Shown here: positions 32,690 to 42,258 of the stretch, piece by piece
How the letters are laid out: each line of letters starts with the position of its first letter
Position numbering within the stretch: position 1 is the stretch's first letter
Origin: Catonia carolina
Taxonomy: Eukaryota; Arthropoda; Insecta; Hemiptera; Achilidae
NCBI GenBank assembly: GCA_035578175.1
Contig: JAQMRL010000008.1
Location: 9,090,883-9,154,882 of the forward strand
DNA length: 64,000 nucleotides
Direction of reading: 5' to 3'
The notes under the pieces: generated by a model
The model's database searches: none
Told to the model about the DNA's origin: nothing
Seen by the model: the letters and a program-made list of their open reading frames with translations, nothing else
Made by a program: the position numbers and the translations under genes

Positions 32690-33590
32690 GGTAGTATACA
32701 CTATAGTCTTTATTATTTTTATTGGCGTATCTAGGTCGTTTGCCCATAACAGACAGGTGGAGTGTCAGATTATTTACACTCAATCTGTTCGTTGCAGGGC
32801 TAAAATAAATAGTTCTGTTTCTTATCACATGGTCCGCCAATTAAATGACTGAATCATTTAAGAACAGAAGAGGTAGAGGTGTAAAAGACACTAATCACAG
32901 TTATCTTCTCTGAAAGTAATGAATTTCATTGTACAGTCAGACCCTGTGGTGAATGAAATGAAGTTGTCATTTACAGAGTGGAAAATATGTGCTTTTCAGA
33001 GGGCCCGGCATGCTGATAAGTGTACTTTTCCACTCAATGAGGAAGGCATTGGTAAACACCTCACTCCTCGTTTTACTTCGTAAAACCTCTACAGGTTCAA
33101 ACCAGTCTTTCGGCTGATGACCTAAACAACAACATCTAGGTCGTTACAGTGTTGTCTTCTTTTTCTACTTCCTGTTTTGGGTTAGGCCTTCTGACCTGTT
33201 CTGACTTCTCTACCTATCTTTTTCGCGCCCTTTCTGCATATCTTCGTCCATCAGTGGTCATCTACACTATAGTCTTTATTATTTTTATCGGCGTATCTAG
33301 GTCGTTAAAATGTTGTCTTCTTCTTCTTCCTGTTTTGGGTCAGGCCTTCTGACCTGTTCTGACTTCTCTGCCCATATTTTTCGCGCCCTTCCTGCATATC
33401 TTCGTCCATCAGTGGTCGTCTACACTATAGTCTTTATTATTTTTATTGGCGTAACTAGGTCGTCACAGTGTTGTCTTCTTCTTCTTCTTCCTGTTTTGGG
33501 TTAGGTCTTCTGACCTGTTCTGACTTCTCTGCCTATCTTTTTCGCGCTCTTTCTGCATATCTTCGTCCATCAGTGGTGGCATTTTTTAGA
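32690..33590 (-). repeat. LINE 3' tail in about 3.5 tandem copies
   Basis: A unit of roughly 160 bp (CACTATAGTCTTTATTATTT, GGCGTATCTAGGTCG, then TTGGGTTAGGCCTTCTGACC) repeats from 32690 to 33590. On the minus strand each unit encodes a GRRYAERARKR-type segment typical of the C-terminal end of insect LINEs. An (AAC)n SINE splits the first unit. Confidence 0.8.
32740..33133 (+). mobile_element. (AAC)n-tailed SINE, reference copy
   Basis: 394 bp, flanked by ATCTAGGTCGT at 32729-32739 and 33134-33144, an exact 11 bp target duplication. The head reads GCCCATAACAGACAGGTGG with a GAGTGT...ACACTC stem. The body carries a recurrent frame starting MNF and QPDPV. The 3' end is the hairpin AAACCAGTCtttcGGCTGATGAC, then CTAAACAACAAC. 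Uniform length across copies argues for a SINE rather than a truncated LINE. Pol III boxes are weak (GGTTCNAGGGC-type word near base 55), so promoter class is uncertain. At least 15 copies or fragments are in the window. Confidence 0.93.
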
Positions 33591-34477
33591 TGTTTGGCAT
33601 GGTGCAAGATCTTCCTGGAAAGGAATTCCCATAGTGTTCCTATTAAATTGAGCGGTACTGTGTTATAATACAGTAAAAGTTATAGAAAAAAAAGTTATAG
33701 TAAAAGTTATAAAAGTTACAGAAAATTAAAACACCTACAAATATTATTTCAAACCAATAGAATAAAAATGTTTTCGTTACGTTTGAATGGATCAAACTAA
33801 CCTTGTTTTGCCAACTTATAAAAAGTAGAGTATAGTAATATTTTTATTCAAGTTGGTTATTTCTTTATCGAGTACCGAATAGTAACAGCAAACCACATTC
33901 TAAATATAAACTGGGGTAGATTGATTAAAAGCTAATACATAATTTAATATCACATTCTTTTCTATTTCCAATGATGACCACTACAAATTTGATTTCTTTT
34001 GCTTTCCGACTTTTTCCACTTCATTCTTCTTTCTCTAATTAAGTTTTCATTTATTATTTATTTATGATTCACGGAAACCTTGAGTAAGTTCGTCTCTTTT
34101 CTTTTTTTCTTTTAAAGCCATGAACTTTACTTTATTACTTAAATTACTTATCTAATACAATCCGTATTTTATGATGTAACGTTAATAAAATTGTCTACCG
34201 TAAATTTAGTTGACCGTCACAAACCAATTTTTTCAATGGAACTGTTGTGGACTAGTACAGGGTGGTATGTAAAAACAATTTCGGTTTTTATACGATTTCG
34301 TTCACAGGGTGACTACTAGATACAATAGAAAAAATACGATAGGTGGGCTAACAAAAAACACTTATTTTTTTATGCTTTTACGACCTCATTGGATCACTTT
34401 AGTGCAATTTCTGGGCCAGTCCATTCTGTAATCGGTTCTCCTTATTCCCGAAGCGGGCCAAGTAAGCCAATGCCAGC
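33591..34477. other. Interval without recognised feature
   Basis: AT-rich DNA with no motif-bearing frame and no matched repeat; possible single-copy flank. Confidence 0.4.
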
Positions 34478-34645
34478 CACATTGGCGAAGTTGGTAACGT
34501 GCTCGCCTCTTATCATGCAGTCTTGGGTTTGAATCCCATTCAGGCATGGTATATTTTCATACGTTACAAAAAATTATTTCATCCTTCATCGTCTGTATTA
34601 GCAGTAATTGCAGAACAGTCGGATGTTAAACAAAAAAAAAAAATC
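34478..34645 (+). mobile_element. tRNA-derived SINE, type B head with type A tail
   Basis: Head ATTGGCGAAGTTGGTAACGT and GGTTTGAATCCC as in type B; tail TATTAGCAGTAATTGCAG and CAGTCGGATGTTAAAC as in type A, then A13. Confidence 0.87.
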
Positions 34646-34654
34646 CCGAAGCGT

Positions 34655-34985
34655 GTAAGTTGTTTTATTCTTTCTTCTTTCCTTTTCGCCCAAATCTTTT
34701 TTAGGCGTTCCGACCTTTGGCGCCTGTACTCGTCCGAATACATCCTGTTGGATTCCTTTCTAGTTTTAGGCTCACATATTCTCATATTAGTCTTAATTAG
34801 CTCGTCGTATTTTCAAGATTTTGTAATCAGATCTTCTTTTTGAAGTTCTCAACTCTTCCATGTACTGTTGGATTTCTTTTATCCATTCCGGTTTTGTTGT
34901 TCTTTCCCAGTAAAAGTTGATTATTTGGTTAAAGTCTGGTGTTTTCTGCTCTAAGTAAGTGCCCTAAGAATGAAATTATATTAAT
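34655..34985 (-). mobile_element. LINE C-terminal fragment
   Basis: On the minus strand, broken frames read TTKPEWIKEIQQYMEEL, then YRRQRSERLKKIWAKRKEER. This resembles the tails at 28331 and 53359 (ending WANKR-type). Several stops are present. Confidence 0.6.
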
Positions 34986-34989
34986 ATTT

Positions 34990-35313
34990 TATCAGTATGT
35001 GTGTTTAATCATAATATGCATTTGCATTTTACGACAAAAGTGTATAAAATCAAATTTATAGGAAATTAAAAGATCTAAAACTTTTATTCAGAGCATTTTT
35101 CTCTACAGAGCCTAGTTTAGCATGAAAGATTGATTTTTCATATTTTTAAGGCAAACTGAGATCGATTTTCATTTTGCGTCTTTCACTCATGATAAAAATT
35201 AAGTTATGTTATTAAAGATAGTTTTTTGTGTATTTCTAATGTTTTATTACTAGATTATTTGTCATTTTTAGCATTGGCAAGAGAAAGTTGTGTGAGTGTT
35301 CCACACCAGATTT
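34990..35313 (+). mobile_element. Helentron-like element, 3' part
   Basis: Runs from GCATTTTACGACAAAAGTG to the 3' end with intact GGCAAGAGAAAGT; the hairpin is slightly decayed (GTGTGAGTGTTCCACACC). Confidence 0.85.
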
Positions 35314-35329
35314 TTTTAAAATTTATTTA

Positions 35330-35498
35330 TTTTTTTTGGTTTAACGTTCGACTGTTCTGCAATTACTGCTAATTCAGACGGGGAAGGATGAAATGATTTT
35401 TTGTAACGTATGAAAATATGCCGTGCCTGAATGGGATTCAAACCCAAGACCGTATGATGAGAGGCGAGCACGTTACCAATTACGCCAGTGCGGCCGGC
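35330..35498 (-). mobile_element. tRNA-derived SINE, type B head with type A tail
   Basis: Minus-strand copy of the 34478 type; boxes TTGGTAACGTGCTCGCC and GGTTTGAATCCC, same type A tail. Confidence 0.85.
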
Positions 35499-35617
35499 TT
35501 AGAATCATATTACGGGTCGCAATCGGCCCGTGGGCCGTACTTTGCCCATGACTGACCTGGATAAATATTCGTGTAATATTTGTTGCTAGGATATCCTTTT
35601 TGCTCTTCAGCTACTTA

Positions 35618-35958
35618 CAGTTCAGCCGTTCTTAGTTTGCTCCTACTGTCAACAAACAAAAGCTATCTACTACAGGGTGCACGCTAAAGTCTGCGACTTT
35701 ACGGATGTCGTATTCCTATTAAGTTAACTATTTTTTAAATTATAAGTACTTAAAGTACTAAAAACATCAGTCATGATATGATGTAGGCCTAACAATTTCA
35801 TTTATAAAAATACTTTTAAAAGTATTTTGTATTTTAATACTTTTGAAAGTATTTTGTTGTTACTTTTTAATCAGTGTGTACACATTTTAACATAATGCGC
35901 ATGCTCAGTGACGTCATTATTTGTTTACATTAGAAGCAAACTAAGAGAGGCTGGACTA
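35618..35958 (+). mobile_element. TA-flanked MITE, copy 2
   Basis: 341 bp; CAGTTCAGCCGTTCTTAGTT at the left and the inverted AACTAAGAGAGGCTGGACTA-type end at the right, TA on both sides. Closely matches 6622-6949, including the ATACTTTTAAAAGTAT palindrome. Confidence 0.87.
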
Positions 35959-36422
35959 TACATTGAATGTACATTTCAATGAATATTGACAGCCTTTTGA
36001 AGTATTTCATAAATATGCGTGACCATATATTCTCTTTCATGATTGTATTTTACTGTCGTTGTATAACTCACTACAAAACAGAAACAATCAAAGAAAGTAA
36101 ATTGAGACGTTCATAATTGATAATATTTTGTATTTGTCAGTTATATTTCATGATCGTAAAGAGGAAAAATCTTTTCGTTTGATTAACAATTATTATTAAA
36201 TTTTGTTTTATCCACGATTGTTTAATGATGTTTTGGATTGTTGTTGTTTTTTCTTTCTTTCTTTTCATATAAGACAACCAAACCTTACCTGCGTGATACG
36301 AGGTCAATTTTGTAACCTTGTTTTTATATTGCTAATCGAATCGAACGCGCTCCCGTTTTTCTTTATTATCATTTTCCGATCGAATCTTAACTGATGATAT
36401 ATGTTGTTCTATTAATCAAATA
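35959..36422. other. Interval without recognised feature
   Basis: No gene or repeat recognised. Confidence 0.45.
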
Positions 36423-37201
36423 CAGTAGACTCTCAAAAATCCGGATCGCGCTAGTCCGGACGATGATTTTTTTTTTTACTTTATTTTCTGAAAATTTACA
36501 ACTTTTTAAAATCCTTGACGAAGAAGGAATTTCCGGTGACCAGCTGCATAATTGCGATGAGACTGGTCTGAACTGTAAAATGTTGCCCACGAAAACTCTC
36601 GCATCCAAAAAAGAAGCTTCAGCCTCGGGCTATAAAAAAGCAAGGAACGGGTTACGGTGTTGGCTTGTAGCAACGTGACCGGCAGTCATAAACTTAGGTT
36701 TTAACATTAATAGGAAAATCAAGAAAACCCAGAGCTTTTAAAAATTTAAAGAATGACGATGTGTTGCCACTTTGGTATACAAACCAACAAAAAGCATGGA
36801 TGAATTCTACAATTTTTAAGACTTGGTTTTTTAATGAATTTGTACCTACTATAATTACTCTATATAATTATAATTACTCTATAATTGAGACATATATGAC
36901 ACATTTTGTTACATGTTTGAAATCGGTAACTTGCAAATCTTACAAAGAGTGCAATCGAATCTTATTACGGTACAATAGCGTTAAGTTTAGTCAATGTTTG
37001 TGCTTCGTATATTGAATAATTACAGTACCAGTAGCCTACTGTAATTTATTAGCTTACTCTTATATTAGCAGATAAACGTTATTGCTTATTGTCATAATTA
37101 TTCGCCATAAAGACGAAATTGCCAACCTCCGGGAAATCCGGATTTTTCGAAATCCGGACCGGCCGTCCGCCACATTAGTCCGGATTTCTGAGAGTCTACT
37201 G
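36423..37201 (+). mobile_element. pogo/Tigger-type transposon relic
   Basis: The terminal repeats CAGTAGACTCTCAAAAATCC and the inverted GGATTTCTGAGAGTCTACTG are flanked by TA (36421-36422 and 37202-37203). 779 bp, much shorter than an autonomous element. Confidence 0.92.
36486..36900 (+). pseudogene. pogo/Tigger (Jerky-like) transposase remnant
   Basis: The frame at 36486-36678 reads LQLFKILDEEGISGDQLHN then CDETGLNCKMLPTKTLA, the N-DE-GL segment holding the first catalytic aspartate of DDE_1 transposases. It continues with KARNGLRCWL and breaks near 36680. After a shift it resumes at about 36750 with NDDVLPLWYTNQQKAWMN and FKTWFFNEFVP, a conserved Tigger segment. The DNA-binding N-terminus and the remaining catalytic residues are deleted. 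Confidence 0.85.
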
Positions 37202-37250
37202 TATTAATGTATTATGTAAACATAATTTTTAAAAATGTATTTATATTATT

Positions 37251-37381
37251 ACTTTCTCTTGCGTATATCAATGTATGAGAAGGAAAGTATTGTTTTCATG
37301 TCGATTTTTCGAAAGAGAGTTTTCACCAGATCTAAACGTTTTCAGACCCCCTAAACTCAAAAAACATGTTTTTAGCAATTG

Positions 37382-37452
<71 letters not shown>

Positions 37453-37545
37453 CGTGTGCGTGTGTGTGTGTGTGCAGAATATTTCAAGAATGGAACATCG
37501 TACGAATTTGAAACTTGAAACTTAAGTTATATATCACTAGAGGAC
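37251..37545 (+). mobile_element. Helentron-like element, 5' part with (TG)n
   Basis: 5' end ACTTTCTCTTGCG and hairpin, then (TG)n at 37382-37475, then AACTTGAAACTTAAGTTA; breaks near 37545. Confidence 0.88.
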
Positions 37546-37626
37546 TTGTCACAGTCAGCTCCTCTGAGAGTAATGAATTTCATTTTACAGCCCGATCCTG
37601 TGGTGAATGAAGTGAAGGTATTATTT

Positions 37627-38183
37627 CGAGGGGTTAATGTCAAACAACAATATCTACAAAAACCTAATTTTTTAATATTTTTCAGGAGAGCGAAAAAACT
37701 ACTTATAATCTGATTGTCTTCCTATTATCTCAGTTATTTATACATGTAGTCAATTATAAATTCAGTGTAATTTAATTTATTTCTTAATGGTAAATGTGCC
37801 CATAACGGGCAGATGGAGTGTTAAATTAATTGCACTCGATCTGTTGGTTCCAGTGCTACAAAAAAATAGATCTGTTTCTTATCATATAGTCAGCCAATAT
37901 TATAACTGAACTATTTAAGAACAAAACAGGTAGAGGTGTAAAACACACTACTCAGAGTTATCTCACCTGAGAGTAATGAATTTCACTATACACCCAGATC
38001 CTGTGGTGAATGAAGTGAACGCGTCATTTGCAGGGTGGAAAGTGGGTGCTTTTCGGAGGGCCCCTGGCATTCTGATAAGCATACTCCTTCAACTAGGTGA
38101 GGAAGGCATGGTAAACCATCTCACTCCTCGTTTTTACTTAGTAAAACTTTTAGAGGCTGAAACCAGCCTTCCGGCTGTTGACC

Positions 38184-38246
<63 letters not shown>

Positions 38247-38325
38247 GTAAATGGTAAATAAATGGTGATGGCTCTCCTAAAAAATTAGGTTTTTGTAGAT
38301 AGTGTTGTTTGACATTAACCCCTCG
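37627..38325. mobile_element. TIR element with 4 bp duplication, unassigned superfamily
   Basis: The ends CGAGGGGTTAATGTCAAACA and the inverted complement form inverted repeats of about 45 bp. ATTT occurs at 37623-37626 and 38326-38329. The consensus SINE has a single ATTTGCAG at this place, which supports the duplication. It carries a SINE at 37797-38242 and no transposase. Confidence 0.85.
37797..38242 (+). mobile_element. (AAC)n-tailed SINE with 11 bp target duplication and long tail
   Basis: AATGGTAAATG flanks it at 37786-37796 and 38243-38253. The (AAC)n tail is the longest in the window (about 18 units to 38242). Confidence 0.92.
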
Positions 38326-38402
38326 ATTTGCAGTGTGGAAAGTAGATGCTTTTCACAGGGCCCGGCATGCTGATAAGCATACTTTTCCCACTCAGTGAGG
38401 AT

Positions 38403-39260
38403 GCTTAAAATTGAGGCACTTAAAACCACCTGGTAGGGTCAGCGGCGGAGCGTATAGCAGCTTACTGTCGATAAATAAAAGTTTTATTCCACTCACCTTG
38501 GAAGTCCTGCGACTTACCAGCTGGTACCAGTGGCTTTCCGATGAGTGTTGAGCTGCCGAAGATCTTGAATAAGTGGACTGTATTTAGCGTGGTCGTTTCC
38601 TGGAGTGTCTTCAGCGCGTAAATGCGTAGCGATGCGTGAATTTAATAGAGAAATAAACTTAAATAATATAAAGAAAACAAATTAGCGGTCGCGGATAATT
38701 CCCAATACTAGGGCGAAAGCGGAAAAGCGTAAGACTGCACAGAGAGCGTTCTTTTGCGTTGCGAGTTAGCGGACGACTGTCTCCAGTTCAGTGGGGGCAC
38801 GGCCCTGACCACGCAGACCGTGCCCATAAAACCGCGGCTTAGGCTACCCTATCCAAGCCTGCATAGCACTAGCTTCCTTGGCAATGGGGACCGGCCGTGA
38901 ACGCCATCGTGTGCTATTCGTAGTGCACGGTGGTGTGTAGTACATCCATGTGTGGGAGAGCTTGTGGAAGCTCGGCGGCGACCAGTCCAACGCTTATACA
39001 CTGGTACCGAGGGGAGTGTGGCGCCCCGCGGACGGATCCGTGCACACTCAGTAGGAGTAGGACTCTCGGGGGTTGTGGTGGAGCTGGGTAGCACTTCAGA
39101 GCCACTAAGCTGCTTAAATTCCTCCGGAATGGGCGTAGTCGGTCGAGAGGTGTTCCGGAAACGGATAGGTGCGTACGAGTGTCTCCAGTTCAGTATAAAA
39201 CCGTTGGTATGTGCAGGTAGAAATCAACCCTCATTGGTTGAGACCGATAAATGATATCTT
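38403..39260. other. GC-rich block of unknown nature
   Basis: Markedly more GC-rich than the rest of the window, especially 38760-39200. It contains a perfect stem GGGCACGG/CCGTGCCC (38791-38825 region) and a direct repeat TGTCTCCAGTTCAGT at about 38777 and 39180. On the minus strand CAAGGTGAGTGG and CTGGTAAGTCG look like splice donors. It could be a promoter/CpG-rich host segment, an LTR or the 5' UTR of a LINE. Open frames here have no motifs. Confidence 0.45.
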
Positions 39261-39324
39261 AGAACAGAACACAAAAATAAATTGATGAATTGAACCAAAC
39301 ATAAAATTTATATAGTCCCAAACA

Positions 39325-39405
39325 CCACCTCACTCTTCATTATACTTAATAAACCCTCTAGAGGTTCAAACCAGTCTTTTGGCTGATAACCTAAACAACA
39401 TTATT
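39325..39405 (+). mobile_element. (AAC)n-tailed SINE, 3' end fragment
   Basis: Only the last 80 bp: GGTTCAAACCAGTCTTTTGG hairpin zone and CCTAAACAAC. Confidence 0.75.
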
Positions 39406-39990
39406 CATTAATTAGAATTATTTTTATTTTGTTTCAGGTGAGTGTCTTGATTTGAAGAATCCTCTAGATAATCTCCATAACGATATCCATTAAATTAAAC
39501 ATTACAATAAAAACAACTGAGAATTTTTTTTCTACTTATGTAGTTGACGTGGAAACATTAATTTAAAGTGGTGAAACATTTTGCTTGGTCAAACTGAAAC
39601 AATTTAAATGAAATCAAACACAAGACATTACTTCGTTAAATCTGTTCAGTGTGAAATAATGATCTCGTCATTCGCTTGGAAAGCTAGAGACGTTTTTTAA
39701 TTAGTTTTTTTTAAATTAAATTAAAAACCAAACTAAAAAAAATCTAAAAAAATAAAAACAATTTTATGAACGTGTTTATGAGAGAGTGATTTCGTTTTGA
39801 AAATAAAAGTATAAAGTTGAAATATTTTTGTTATAAAATTTGTTAGTTTGTATAAAAGTATGAGGGTAATATCGTTGTCATTATGTTGGTGAAATTAGTT
39901 ATTAATCAACGGTACGTGATATAAATGATTAAGTAACAGTGATATATTTTTCAAAGTGATATTAGTATGTGATATAATGAACTCGTTGTA
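39406..39990. other. Low-repeat AT-rich interval
   Basis: No repeat of this window matches it. It precedes the candidate exon and could be intron or upstream host DNA. Confidence 0.4.
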
Positions 39991-40150
39991 ATGCCCAGGG
40001 CCAGGTGGCCCCCTTGTTTGAAAGGCGCAGGACCGCAGGCACATCACCATTCTCCTCCTAGACCCCGGCAAGCGCCCTTAAAACATTTGTTCTCCACGTT
40101 CTTCTGTTGTCTTGATTCTTCTAATTCAACGCAAGATGAAAATTCTGCCG
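39991..40150 (+). CDS. Candidate host-gene exon
   Basis: An ATG at 39991 opens a GC-rich frame: proline/arginine/histidine-rich for 28 residues, then KHLFSTFFCCLDSSNS and QDENSAG. It ends at a strong donor, CCG|GTGAGT at 40150/40151 (phase 1). A 71 bp stretch later a TTGTATTTCAG acceptor (to 40221) keeps the frame open. The FFCC-type motif after basic residues loosely recalls the N-terminal region of CTD small phosphatase-like proteins; this is a guess from one short motif. Composition differs sharply from the AT-rich surroundings. It could also be part of an unrecognised element. Confidence 0.35.
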
Positions 40151-40239
40151 GTGAGTTCATTCTTATTACGTTAATTTTATATTTTAAAATTTATCTTATT
40201 CACGTTTCACTTGTATTTCAGTTTATGAATGGGTCACAG

Positions 40240-41768
40240 TTCAGAAATTTATGTTCTTAAAGATTATGGTAAGCGTCATCTCTCCTGAAATTTTTGGGGA
40301 GGCATTTTTGTGTGGTAAAAAAGAGGTTTTCAAAGATTAAGATAAAGAAAGGCCTTTATATGCATTCTAGAGCCAAAGTTGTAAAACATTAAAAAATCTA
40401 CAACTTTTATTACTTTCTCTTGCCTATATGAATATATAGGAAGGAAAGTATTGTTTTCATGTCGATTTTCCGAAATCGAGTTTTCACCGGATCTATACGT
40501 TTTCAGACCCCCTGAACCCAAAAAACATGTTTTTAGCGATTGGTCTGTGTGTGTGTGTGTGCGTGTGAGTGTCTGTGTGTGAACAGAATATCTCAAGAAC
40601 GAAACATCGTACGAACTTGAAACTTGAAACTTAAGTTACATACCACTACCGGACCCGACACGAACATTTTCATCAAAATCGGTCAACCGGAAGTAGTAGT
40701 TTATTCGTGTAATTTTTCACTTTTTTGCGATTTTCTCAAAAACTGGTCCTACGATTTTTTTTTAAATCGCCTCATTTACTCAATTTTTTATTCTCTACAA
40801 GATAGGGTAGGCGCCATGCTTGCTGAAATTCTGGGTGAGGCTGTTTTCACGTAAAAACAAAGTTTTTTTAAGATTACGGCTTTAATATGCAATTTAGCGA
40901 AAAAATTTATATAATAAAAGTTGTAGAGAATTTAAAAACCTACAACTTTTATTTCAAACATTTTTTGGTATAACGCTTAGTTTAGCAGTAATTAGCAACT
41001 TTCTGTTTTTTTCTCACGAAAACGTGAGAAAAATCGATTTTTTTAAGATTTCGGCCTTAGTATGCATTTTATAATAAAAGTGTATATAATCAAATTTATA
41101 GAAAATTAAAAGATCTGCAACTTTTATTTAAAACATGTTTCTCTACAGAGCCTAGTTTAGCGTGAAAGAGTGATTTTCTGTATTTTGAAGCCAAACTGAG
41201 GTTGATTTTTATTTTGCGTCTTTCACTCATGATTAAAATTAGGTTATGTTTATTAAGGTTAGTTTTTTTGTTTATGTCTAATGTTTTATTACTAATATTA
41301 GGTTTATTGTTAATTATTTATATTGGCAAGAGAAAGTTGTGTGAGTGTTTCACACCAGATTTTTTTGTACATCGTTTAATGTCAATTAGTGAATTTTTTT
41401 ATACCGTCCACATCAAAATCGGTAAAAATATTGGAATTTTTCAGATTGCGGCCTTAGTAGTCATTTTACGATAAAAATGTAGTACTATATAAATAAAGTT
41501 AAAAAAAATAAAAATATTTACAACTTTAATTTCAAGTATTTTCTTCTAGAGAGCTTAGTTTAGCGTCAATTAGTGATATTCCATAATTTAAGTCGAACAG
41601 AAGTTGATTTTCATTCACTCATGATTAAAATTAGTTAAGTTCTTAATTTTACATTCTTTACTAACGGTGAAACATAAGTTATATTTTTGATTATTTACAT
41701 TGGCTAGAGAGAGAGAGGGGGGAGATAGAGATAGAGAGAGAGACATATGAGGGTTTCACACCAGATTT
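40240..41768 (+). mobile_element. Old Helentron-like element split by a young one
   Basis: Diverged segments at 40240-40411 and 41367-41768 join into one copy (AAAGATTATGGTAAGCG zone, then CAGATTGCGGCCTTAGTAG to CACACCAGATTTTT). The 5' part is missing. The 3' section gained a GA-rich insert at 41702-41745. Confidence 0.8.
40412..41366 (+). mobile_element. Helentron-like element, full length, nested
   Basis: About 955 bp with intact 5' hairpin, (TG)n at 40547-40582, both internal hairpins, GGCAAGAGAAAGT and 3' hairpin. It is inserted in the old copy at a TT site. A 76-codon frame (40624-40854) recurs in other copies (GPDTNIFIKIGQPEVVVYSC). Confidence 0.93.
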
Positions 41769-42258
41769 TTGTACCTAGTGCAGATACTGAAGTATCAACC
41801 ACGGAGAAAGATTAGTAGCATTCTCGCTTTACTCGGTTTAATGGAACTAGTGACGAAGCGAATCGCAGGAGATGATTTCGTGTTAATTTAGTTGACATAT
41901 CTCTAAAATCAATTATCAAAAACAATATTTTAATTATTTGTGTGATACTTTAAGTGTTTTCCCACAACAGGCAGGTGGATTGTTAAATTATTTGCACTCG
42001 ATCTGCTAGTTCCAGGGCTACAAAAAAATTGTTGTGTTTCTTATCACATGGTGAACCAATTATATGACTGAAACATTTAACTACAGAAGAGGTTGAGGTG
42101 TGAAAGATACTAGTCACAGCTGTTATCTCCTCTGAGAGTAATGAATTTCACTATACAGCCAGACCCTAAGGTGAATGAAGTGAAGGTTTCATTTGCAGGG
42201 TGGAAAGTAACGGGTGATTCAAAAAGAGCGCCGGTTTTTAAACGGCTGGTAAATTTTT

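Larger units (their letters stand above)
37548..38402 (+). mobile_element. (AAC)n-tailed SINE split by a TIR element
   Basis: SINE body is present at 37548-37626 and resumes at 38326-38402. The insert is the element at 37627-38325. Head and tail of this SINE copy are missing. Confidence 0.8.

Noticed and set aside
38849..39254. Overlapping 63-100 codon frames on both strands in the GC-rich block
   Set aside because: Frames on both strands with no motif; explained by the low stop-codon density of GC-rich DNA.
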